From Gammaproteobacteria bacterium (GTDB lineage Bacteria; Pseudomonadota; Gammaproteobacteria; SZUA-229): DNA of 64,000 bases. Of this stretch, positions 28,317 through 34,929 are shown piece by piece; positions within the stretch are counted from its first letter, which is position 1; each line of letters opens with the position of its first letter. The position numbers and the translations under genes are program-made. Below the pieces are notes generated by a model that saw only the letters and a list, made by a program, of their open reading frames with translations, was not told where the DNA came from and ran no database searches. Where the stretch lies: contig JALWPK010000257.1 of NCBI GenBank assembly GCA_026995045.1, positions 40,264 to 104,263 of the forward strand. The letters are read 5' to 3'.

Positions 28317-28706
28317 CTAGGCTAATGGAGGCGGTGAGGCGGGGGTGAATGTGTTATGAAAAGTAATCGTAGCCGGTTCTGTAAAAGAACGGGACGTAGC
28401 GGGTGTGGCGACAAGGTCATTTGACACAGGTAATGCGCTGGCCGCGTGACTGTTGCAGTCCGGTCGGCAGCCTGTATCGCATGGCTGATCACAGCAGCAG
28501 TGTGATGTTTCAGGTGCAACCATCATGCTGTTTTGAACAGCCTGCTGCGTCTGCATGCCAGATTGCTGGCAATGCGCATCCGCAGACTGTGACTTGTCTG
28601 TCGTCATGTTTGTCACCAACGATGTCGCAAAAGCGTTTTGCAGCGGCAACACAGCCAGTGCAAGGCTCAGCATGAGTGCGCAGATTTTCAGAAAACGTCG
28701 GTGCAT
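28317..28706 (-). CDS. Small Cys-rich periplasmic protein (second copy)
   Basis: A 129-residue protein with a signal peptide (ICALMLSLALAVLPLQNAFA) and a dense Cys cluster (SHCCCDQPCDTGCRPDCNSH) preceded by Met/His/Gln-rich sequence. Together with the 21762 gene it brackets cusCBA; both have a signal peptide, a His/Met region and a CC-containing cluster, though overall identity looks low. It probably buffers or presents Cu(I) to the pump; that is inference. The start ATG 28706 has no ribosome site and coincides with the inferred transcription start, hinting at leaderless translation. The track start at 28775 is not supported. Confidence 0.72.
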   Translation of the reverse strand: MHRRFLKICALMLSLALAVLPLQNAFATSLVTNMTTDKSQSADAHCQQSGMQTQQAVQNSMMVAPETSHCCCDQPCDTGCRPDCNSHAASALPVSNDLVATPATSRSFTEPATITFHNTFTPASPPPLA

Positions 28707-28741
28707 GAAGTCTTTATAGCAAACTGTGTCTAGCCTAACAA
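28706..28741 (-). promoter_or_regulatory. Promoter of the second Cys-rich gene, apparently leaderless
   Basis: On the minus strand TTGTTA (28741-28736) and TATAAA (28718-28713) are separated by 17 bp, a good sigma-70 arrangement. The predicted start falls on or beside the A of the ATG at 28706, and no ribosome site precedes that ATG. Confidence 0.5.
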
Positions 28742-28793
28742 GACACGGACAGTGTGGATTGGTTCCCAGTGTCAACGAAAAGTGACATAAATT

Positions 28794-29462
28794 TCAGTTG
28801 CCGTGTTCCTGTTTGTCCGAGCCGGGTTTCAGGTCTGGCTGAAAACTGACCGTGACGCCCTGTTGTTTCTGCGTTGGCGCCTGTTCCGGCGTGTCGTAAT
28901 GAAAATAACGGTGGCCATTGATCATGGCGGACACAAACGCGCCCTTGGCTTTCCAGTCATGCAGAAACACGGTGAGGATGTGCGCTGCGCTGAGCGCGGT
29001 GATAATGCCGCCCAGCCTCAGATGCAGCTGACGCATCGACAAACCCGCAAGAAAATTGTGATTGCCGAGCATCAATCCGCTACCGGCGCTGAGCGCCAGC
29101 AACAGCAGATACAGCGGTTTCCACAACGGGTTGTGCGCATGCCAGCCGGGCAGGGGAAAACGGGTAAAGCTGAAATAAAACTTGAGGGTTTGCAGCGCGG
29201 CCGGCCACTGGCTGGGGTAGAGAATAAGACTGCGCCAGTTGCCGGCTTTGGCGGTGAACAGCAGGGCGATGCGCAGCAGTAGTGCCGCCAGCACCAGCTG
29301 ACCGGTAATCAGATGCCAGTCTCGCCAGAAAGGGTAGTGGCTGTAGTCATTGGCCATCGCCCAGGCGCTGGCGATCTGAAACAGCACGCTGAAGCCCATC
29401 ACCCAATGGCTGAGCCGCAGCCAGCCGGACCACACCGGTATGTATTTAATGTGTTCTGTCAT
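28794..29462 (-). CDS. Cytochrome b561-type membrane protein
   Basis: A 222-residue inner-membrane dihaem cytochrome b of the b561/hydrogenase-b family. Four helices carry His residues suited to haem ligation: WLRLSHWVMGF, WRDWHLITGQ, MRQLHLRLGG and LSAAHILTVFLHDW. The C-terminal tail is cytoplasmic or periplasmic and polar. ATG 29462 (MTEHIKYIPVW) is preferred, since the 69 extra residues of the track ORF are not cytochrome-like. It is divergent from a small ORF, with a palindromic operator between them, and lies upstream of the copper efflux genes on the same strand. Redox partners are unknown. Confidence 0.85.
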   Translation of the reverse strand: MTEHIKYIPVWSGWLRLSHWVMGFSVLFQIASAWAMANDYSHYPFWRDWHLITGQLVLAALLLRIALLFTAKAGNWRSLILYPSQWPAALQTLKFYFSFTRFPLPGWHAHNPLWKPLYLLLLALSAGSGLMLGNHNFLAGLSMRQLHLRLGGIITALSAAHILTVFLHDWKAKGAFVSAMINGHRYFHYDTPEQAPTQKQQGVTVSFQPDLKPGSDKQEHGN

Positions 29463-29503
29463 ATGCGCCCGTGTGCTGACATGCGGCCTTGAAATCAAGC
29501 CGG

Positions 29504-29531
29504 TTGACAATATATTAGAAATTGCTAATAT
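29504..29531. promoter_or_regulatory. Palindromic operator overlapping a sigma-70 promoter
   Basis: ATATTAG-AAATTG-CTAATAT (29512-29531) is a perfect 7-bp inverted repeat. It fills the spacer and -10 of a near-consensus plus-strand promoter: TTGACA (29504-29509), 16 bp, TAATAT (29526-29531). The layout suits a repressor, for instance an ArsR-type winged-helix protein, but no regulator gene is nearby. The site could serve both the small ORF and the divergent cytochrome b gene. Confidence 0.7.
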
Positions 29532-29564
29532 TCTAATGCAATCTTTTACCAGGAGGCAAACATC

Positions 29565-29747
29565 ATGTTGAATATCCTTTCCGCTATTTACGTTGCCATT
29601 GCGGCTACCATGATCAGCAATGACGCCGATTCCATCGCCCAGTATGCGGCCGCCAAAGACAAGGCGCAAGCGCAGGCTGAAACGGCGCAGGTGGATGTGA
29701 TTGTCAGCCAGATTGAAGATGAGTACGACGATTTCTGGATGAACTAA
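29565..29747 (+). CDS. Small 60-residue protein of unknown function
   Basis: The ORF starts at ATG 29565 behind AGGAGG with ideal spacing and a strong promoter, so it is probably real. The sequence has a hydrophobic first part (LNILSAIYVAIAATMI), an Ala/Gln/Lys helix (AAAKDKAQAQAETAQVDVIV) and an acidic aromatic end (DEYDDFWMN). It may be a small membrane-associated or secreted protein. I do not recognise a family. It is isolated: the next gene is on the other strand. Control by the palindrome implies induction by a specific signal. Confidence 0.65.
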   Translation: MLNILSAIYVAIAATMISNDADSIAQYAAAKDKAQAQAETAQVDVIVSQIEDEYDDFWMN

Positions 29748-29803
29748 ATGGCTGTTGGCGGGGTGGCTGTTTCAGTGCTGCCACTCCGCCACATCACATA
29801 TCG

Positions 29804-30808
29804 CTACTGATTCAGCAATTCCGCTTCCATCGACAGGTACACCTGATAGGCGTTGATGCGGTTGGCCTCAGCAAAAGCTGGCAGGTTTTCAAATGCTGAC
29901 CAGTCGGTATTGGCGTAGGCCTCGTCAAAGGGTTCAAACTCTTCCACCGCTTCGCCCATTTTTTCTCGCAGATAGGCTAGGTACTTGCGCGTCAGCGCGA
30001 TGGTGCGCGCCGGCTTTTTCGATGCCGGGCCGTGGCCGGGTATGAGTACATTCAGGCCTTCGGTTTCCAGTTTTTGCATCACTTCCAGCCAGTGGCGGGT
30101 GTCGGCATTGCCGACAAAAGGCGTACGGCCTTCAAAAATCACATCGCCGGAGAACAACGCCTTGTCCGGCTCCACCAGCATGGCGAGGTCGCCATCGGAA
30201 TGCGCCTTACCCTGATAGTTGATGGTGAACGTGACGTCGCCCATTTTGAATGTGCGCGATGCGCTGATGATTTCATCGGGTTCCACCAGCCGGGTATTCT
30301 CGTTTACCCAGGGCTCAAGTGAAAACCGGCGTTCTTCCAGCCGTTCTTTTGCCTGTGGTGAATTCAGATACGCATAGGCGCCCTCTGGCGCGCTGATGGT
30401 AGCCCCCAGTTCTTCAAACACCTGCAACCCGTAAACATGATCGGCGTGATAATGGCTGAGTATCACCCGCCTGATGGGCTGATCGCTCAGCTTGCGGATT
30501 TCCCGAACCAGTTGCGCCGCCAGCGAGGGCGTGCCCAGCGTATCAAAAATCACCACGCCGTCACCGGTGACGATGACGCCGGCGTTGGAAATAAAACCTT
30601 CATTGTCGGTGGCGATGCCGGCGGCGCCTTCGACGTAATAGACATGTTCGCTGACCTGCTTTAATTCCATCGATACACTGACGGGCGCGTAGCGGGAAAG
30701 GATTTTTTGTTCGTTGTTTATTGTGTTGTTATCTGTTGGCGCGCACGCGCCCAGGTTGAAAACAAGCATCGTAAACAGCAGCTGAGCTGCCATCAGAATG
30801 ATTCGCAT
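29804..30808 (-). CDS. Metallo-beta-lactamase-fold lipoprotein, SoxH-like
   Basis: A 334-residue protein. The N-terminal lipobox LGAC (LLFTMLVFNLGACAPTDNN) predicts a lipoprotein. The MBL fold follows with the zinc motif LSHYHADHVYG, a downstream AHSDGD loop, the Asp of FSGDVIFEG and the His of IPGHGPAS. It resembles SoxH and the quinoprotein-relay hydrolases that occur with sulfur or alcohol oxidation genes. ATG 30808 follows GTGGAGGACGCC and is preferred to 30847. Its reaction is unknown; hydrolysis of a thioester or lactone-like substrate in the periplasm is plausible. Confidence 0.82.
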   Translation of the reverse strand: MRIILMAAQLLFTMLVFNLGACAPTDNNTINNEQKILSRYAPVSVSMELKQVSEHVYYVEGAAGIATDNEGFISNAGVIVTGDGVVIFDTLGTPSLAAQLVREIRKLSDQPIRRVILSHYHADHVYGLQVFEELGATISAPEGAYAYLNSPQAKERLEERRFSLEPWVNENTRLVEPDEIISASRTFKMGDVTFTINYQGKAHSDGDLAMLVEPDKALFSGDVIFEGRTPFVGNADTRHWLEVMQKLETEGLNVLIPGHGPASKKPARTIALTRKYLAYLREKMGEAVEEFEPFDEAYANTDWSAFENLPAFAEANRINAYQVYLSMEAELLNQ

Positions 30809-30879
30809 GGCGTCCTCCACACAAGAATAATGTTGATAGACTAACACGCTTCGGTTTTATTCCACCGGGCTTTTATGCA

Positions 30880-30915
30880 GGCGAAAAAAAAACGGGAAGA
30901 CAGGCTTCCCGTTTT
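30880..30915 (-). terminator. Strong terminator after the OmpA-like gene
   Basis: A perfect 11-bp stem (AAAACGGGAAG/CTTCCCGTTTT, 5-nt loop) is followed on the minus strand by a run of T. It lies about 20 bases past the stop of the gene at 30936 and separates it from the MBL-fold gene. Confidence 0.9.
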
Positions 30916-30935
30916 GTTGCGCGCTGAAGTCTCTG

Positions 30936-31628
30936 CTATAGAGTATCGTCGGTCAAAGTTTCCTCGGTGATTGGCACCAGTGTTAGCTCAACGCGGCGGT
31001 TTTGCGCACGGCCTTTCACTGTGTTGTTGTCTGCTATCGGCATGGACTCGCCAAAACCAATCACTTCAATACGCGCTGCCTTGATACCCTTGCTTTTCAG
31101 GTAATCGGCGACTGCTGCGGCGCGCTGCTCAGACAATTTTTTGTTATAGCTGGCCGAGCCAACGCTGTCTGTGTGGCCAGCGACAGCGATGATGGTCTGG
31201 TTGTATTCTTCCAGCACCAGCGCAACCGAATCCAGCACCCTGTAGAAGTCATTGTTGATATCCGCCTTGCCTGTCTGGAAGGTGATGTTGCCTGGCATGA
31301 TAAGGCTAATGTTGTCGCCATCGCGTTTTACGCTGACGCCGGATTCACGCAGCTGTTTGCGCAGCTTGGCTTCCTGTGTGTCCATGTAGTAACCGATGCC
31401 GCCACCTGCGATGGCGCCAATGCCAGCGGCCTTCAACATGCGCCTTTTGCGCACGCTTGCGCTGGCGTTCTTGTTTTTGAGATAGGACACAACGGCGGCA
31501 ATGCCTGCGCCAATGCCTGCGCCCTTGGCGGTGTTGGTCGTTTTTGCTTCACCGGTGTACGGGTCAAAGGTGGTGCAGCCAGCGAGAAGACTGAAGCTGA
31601 CTGCGGTTGCGATAAGAGTTTTTTTCAT
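30936..31628 (-). CDS. OmpA-family lipoprotein with glycine-zipper segment
   Basis: A 230-residue lipoprotein (lipobox LLAGC near residue 18). A glycine-rich zipper region follows (GAGIGAGIAAVVSYLKN, AAGIGAIAGGGIGYYMD), then an OmpA C-terminal peptidoglycan-binding domain with GHTDSVGSASYNKKLSEQRA and the final GFGESMPIADNNT. The arrangement matches YiaD-type proteins that link the envelope to the cell wall. It is a single gene with its own terminator. Confidence 0.9.
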   Translation of the reverse strand: MKKTLIATAVSFSLLAGCTTFDPYTGEAKTTNTAKGAGIGAGIAAVVSYLKNKNASASVRKRRMLKAAGIGAIAGGGIGYYMDTQEAKLRKQLRESGVSVKRDGDNISLIMPGNITFQTGKADINNDFYRVLDSVALVLEEYNQTIIAVAGHTDSVGSASYNKKLSEQRAAAVADYLKSKGIKAARIEVIGFGESMPIADNNTVKGRAQNRRVELTLVPITEETLTDDTL

Positions 31629-31799
31629 AATATTCCGTTAGTTTGATTGCTGATTTACAGAGTGTGATTTTATAGGTTTTGTTGGACAATAGCCAAGTAA
31701 TGGCCGACATTTTCGGCATCTCCCGTCAATCCTGCCCGGAATAGCATGTGGCCACGCCGGAGCAGCAAAGTTCAGCCAGCAGTATAGCCGGTACAGACC

Positions 31800-33062
31800 C
31801 TAGACCGCATCCAGCTGGCGCAGCGCGGAAGGCAGCAACTTCAGGTCGACCAGGGCTGTCAGCAGCGCCTTGAGAAATGTGGCTTCGTTCTCGTACACCA
31901 GTTTGTAGTACTGGATTTTCATGGTGAGCGCGGCGCCGAATACAATGGCGACAAAGGCCAGTATCGAACCCACTGCTAGAGTGGAAAAACCGGTAATACC
32001 CTGGCCGATGGTGCAACCCAGCGCCAGTACGCCGCCAAAACCCATCAGCAGCGCGCCGATGAAATGGGTGATGAAATCTTTGGCGCCGACGAACCACTCG
32101 ATGCGGAACGAGCGGCTGACGAGCGCCCACAAAAACGAGCCCAGTATCACGCCAAACACCGACATCAGGCCGAAGGTCAGCAGGCTGTTGTCCAGTTTTT
32201 CCATCAGGTAACCGTAGGTCTGGCCAATCGGGTTGATAAATGTGAATGATTGCGGGTTGAGCGTACGCCCCTGCGCCGGCTTGCCGTCATCGCTTTCCGC
32301 CAGCATGTCCCATTCCTGATAGTAGTCGCTGAGGCGATAAGGGCCGTCTTCGGTATTGACCATGACATTGCTGCTGACATACCAGCCGCCGACAATCACC
32401 GCGCCGACAACAATGCCGGCCAGAATGTTGTCACGGTTGCCGCGCAAATCTTCAGAGAGGAACGCATAGACCAGCAGGCCAAAGCCAATAACCAGACCGG
32501 CCAGCAGGCGCGCCATCGCGATGTTGTCGCCGCCGATCAGCGCGCCGATATCCTGTTTGCCATCCAGCACCACGGACAGGGGGTGCACCCAGTCGATAAA
32601 CAGCACGCTGTAAAGTGTCTGGTCGCTGTCGGGGAAGGGGTTGGTCATGTAATAGGCGACCACGGCGATGACGGCGAATACGAATACCGATTTGAGATTG
32701 CCGCCGCCAAAACGCACCAGGGTTTTGTTGCCGCAACCGCTGGCCAGCGTCATGCCGATGCCGAACAGGAGTCCGCCAATCAGGTTTTCACCGTAAATCA
32801 GCGTGCTGGCGCGATAGGGAGGAAAACTGTTATCGGCATCGATCAGCGAAAAGTATTCCAGCAGGGCGACGCCAACAATGGCGATGGCAATCGCCAGCAA
32901 CCAGGCGCGAAAGCGCCCGGTGTCGCCCATGTTGACCATGTCGGACACGGCGCCCATGGTGCAGAAATTGGTTTTATTCGCCACCGCGCCGAAGACCAGG
33001 CTGATGATGAAAACAGACCACAAAAAAAACGACAGCGCGTCGGTGAAAGTATCAAAAACCAT
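31800..33062 (-). CDS. YeeE/YedE-family transporter, second paralogue
   Basis: About 420 residues with many membrane helices. The conserved family cysteines occur in NKTNFCTMGAVSDM, GMTLASGCGNKTLVRFGGGN and GVLALGCTIGQGITGFST, the complete YeeE/YedE (PmpA/B-like) set, in an arrangement unlike the first paralogue at 2477. A long soluble loop (about 215-275) separates the halves. ATG 33062 is chosen over TTG 33104; neither has a clear ribosome site. It is a lone gene next to the Bat locus. It is likely a sulfur-compound importer; the substrate is not known. Confidence 0.85.
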   Translation of the reverse strand: MVFDTFTDALSFFLWSVFIISLVFGAVANKTNFCTMGAVSDMVNMGDTGRFRAWLLAIAIAIVGVALLEYFSLIDADNSFPPYRASTLIYGENLIGGLLFGIGMTLASGCGNKTLVRFGGGNLKSVFVFAVIAVVAYYMTNPFPDSDQTLYSVLFIDWVHPLSVVLDGKQDIGALIGGDNIAMARLLAGLVIGFGLLVYAFLSEDLRGNRDNILAGIVVGAVIVGGWYVSSNVMVNTEDGPYRLSDYYQEWDMLAESDDGKPAQGRTLNPQSFTFINPIGQTYGYLMEKLDNSLLTFGLMSVFGVILGSFLWALVSRSFRIEWFVGAKDFITHFIGALLMGFGGVLALGCTIGQGITGFSTLAVGSILAFVAIVFGAALTMKIQYYKLVYENEATFLKALLTALVDLKLLPSALRQLDAV

Positions 33063-33179
33063 GAGGGATACCCGCGTGAGTTTGGGAAACGAACAGGACG
33101 CCAATTATAACGCCGCCTAGCATAAATGGCAGCCGCGATACGACCGCCAGCATCAACAACAGACGTATGGCGGGTGGTT

Positions 33180-34883
33180 TTATTCGCCCATGCTTTTGCC
33201 TGTTTGGCGGATTTTGAAAAGCGGCTCCACCAGTCCGGTTTCAGGCCCGCCATCGGCGGTTTTTTCAGATAGCTGGCGAAACGCCTGCGCCAGCTTGTCG
33301 CCGCGCCAGTTATCGGGATGGTCGCTGTAGAGCGCGGAGTTGAGTTCGCGAATGGCGTTGGCGCTGGCCTCGTCCATCAGTGGGACAATATCCATCAGGT
33401 TGCCGATACGCTGTGTTGGCCAGCGCGCGCTGGCCCAGGCAAGCAAGGCGTTTTTGCAACTGCGCGCGTCATGTTGCTGGCAGCTGTGCAATACCTGGTT
33501 GCGCAGCTTGCTGACCGAGGCGGTCGGTTTGGCGGCGGGAGCTTTGCGGCGACTGAACAACCAGGCCACAATCGTCAACGCCCAGCCTGTCGCCAGCGCC
33601 AGACTGAGCCATTTCCAGAATGGCGCTGATGCGGCCTGTGGCTGTGATAGATGCGAAGCGATGTCGGGTTTGCCCGCTGGTGTGGCGTCGCTGGCGGCAG
33701 CTGCCGGGTCGGGTTTCGCGGTGGTCGGTTTGGCGCTGCCGCTGACCACCAGGGTTGTGGCCGGCAGGGTGGCGACTTCCGCCTTGCCGGTACGGGTATT
33801 CCACCACGGGATGCGCACTTCCGGCAGAGTGTATTTGCCGCCATAGGCGGGAATCATCGCAATCTTGACTTGTTTGCTGGCGACCACGCCATTGCCGTCG
33901 GTTCTGCTGTCGAGCACGGGTTTGTCCGGGTACTGTTTGACGCCATCGGTTTCCGGCAGCTGGATGTCGGGTAGCTGCGAAGCCAGTATGCCGTGCGCCA
34001 TCAGGGTGATGGTGCGGGTCACCGGTTCGCCTGCGGCCAGTTTGGACGGATCCTGCGACCATTCTTCCTTGATCAATACCTGCTCGGCGGGCAGCCACTC
34101 GCTGCTGTTGACGCCGAAGGGTATCGGTTTGACTTCAATCTCGATCGGCGCGGAATGCACGCGTTTGAGCGCGCCATTGACAAACGGGTCAAAGAATGAA
34201 CGTCGGGTGGCTCCAATATGGGCTTCAAAACGTATGGGCTTGATCGTCAGCTTGCCGCTGGTTTGTGGAAAGATGGCGTATTTTCTTTCTATTACACCAT
34301 AACGCACGCCGTTGCGCACCACTTCATAATTACTGTCATCCCCCAGTTTTTCTATAATGGCATACGGGTCAGAAGTTTCGATATCACTGAGGCTGGCATT
34401 GCGCACATCCCTTTTGTGGAACAGTTTTATGTCCAGCACAAGTTGCGCCTGCCGCCATACTGTTTTCTTGTCGGTTGTCACCTGTATGCTGATGGCCTGA
34501 TCAGCCGCAGGCTGGCCGCCGGCATTGCTGTCTTTCACTGTGACGCGCAACGATGGACTGCTGTCCTTGCCGAAGCGGATTGATGGAATCGTGAGCACGC
34601 CAACGTCCTTGCTGATTAAATCGATTGTCCACACGGTTTTACGGCTGAAGCTGCCGTTGACGTAGTTCATGCTGGTGCTCTGGCTGGTTCCCAGCACTTC
34701 AAAATCTTTTTTCAACGGCGACAGATCCGGCTCGCCGCTAACCTGGCCTTCCGCCTTTAATATCAGGCTGAATGATTCATCCAGCGTCACCGGATTGCGG
34801 CTGACCGATGCGGTAATATTGGCGGCAAGCGCTGTTACAGCAGTCAATAAAAGAACTGCTGCCGTCAAAAACTGTTTCATCAT
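33180..34883 (-). CDS. batD: BatD-family protein
   Basis: About 567 residues. A signal peptide (FLTAAVLLLTAVTALA) precedes several beta-sandwich repeats beginning ITASVSRNPVTLDESFSLIL; a C-terminal helix (FWKWLSLALATGWALTIVAW) anchors it, with a cytoplasmic helical tail. This is the BatD/oxygen-tolerance architecture. BatD works with membrane VWA proteins BatA and BatB; the original link to oxygen tolerance comes from Bacteroides. The start is one of several close Met codons (34883 chosen); no ribosome site is seen, and a 7-bp repeat array sits just upstream. It is the last gene of the moxR-bat operon. Confidence 0.85.
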   Translation of the reverse strand: MMKQFLTAAVLLLTAVTALAANITASVSRNPVTLDESFSLILKAEGQVSGEPDLSPLKKDFEVLGTSQSTSMNYVNGSFSRKTVWTIDLISKDVGVLTIPSIRFGKDSSPSLRVTVKDSNAGGQPAADQAISIQVTTDKKTVWRQAQLVLDIKLFHKRDVRNASLSDIETSDPYAIIEKLGDDSNYEVVRNGVRYGVIERKYAIFPQTSGKLTIKPIRFEAHIGATRRSFFDPFVNGALKRVHSAPIEIEVKPIPFGVNSSEWLPAEQVLIKEEWSQDPSKLAAGEPVTRTITLMAHGILASQLPDIQLPETDGVKQYPDKPVLDSRTDGNGVVASKQVKIAMIPAYGGKYTLPEVRIPWWNTRTGKAEVATLPATTLVVSGSAKPTTAKPDPAAAASDATPAGKPDIASHLSQPQAASAPFWKWLSLALATGWALTIVAWLFSRRKAPAAKPTASVSKLRNQVLHSCQQHDARSCKNALLAWASARWPTQRIGNLMDIVPLMDEASANAIRELNSALYSDHPDNWRGDKLAQAFRQLSEKTADGGPETGLVEPLFKIRQTGKSMGE

Positions 34884-34901
34884 GTGTGTCATAAAATTAA
34901 A

Positions 34902-34929
34902 ATTCACTATTCACTATTCACCATTCACC
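34902..34929. repeat. Four tandem 7-bp repeats at the batB/batD junction
   Basis: ATTCACT, ATTCACT, ATTCACC and ATTCACC follow without gaps. On the minus strand the array starts at the batB/C stop (TGA at 34927) and lies about 20 bases before batD. As the unit is not a multiple of three, slippage would change the frame of read-through and the spacing between the genes. Confidence 0.85.

Noticed and set aside
29585-29669. N-terminal extension of the cytochrome b ORF up to 29669
   Set aside because: It would run antisense through the small gene and the operator, and the sequence lacks membrane or haem features.
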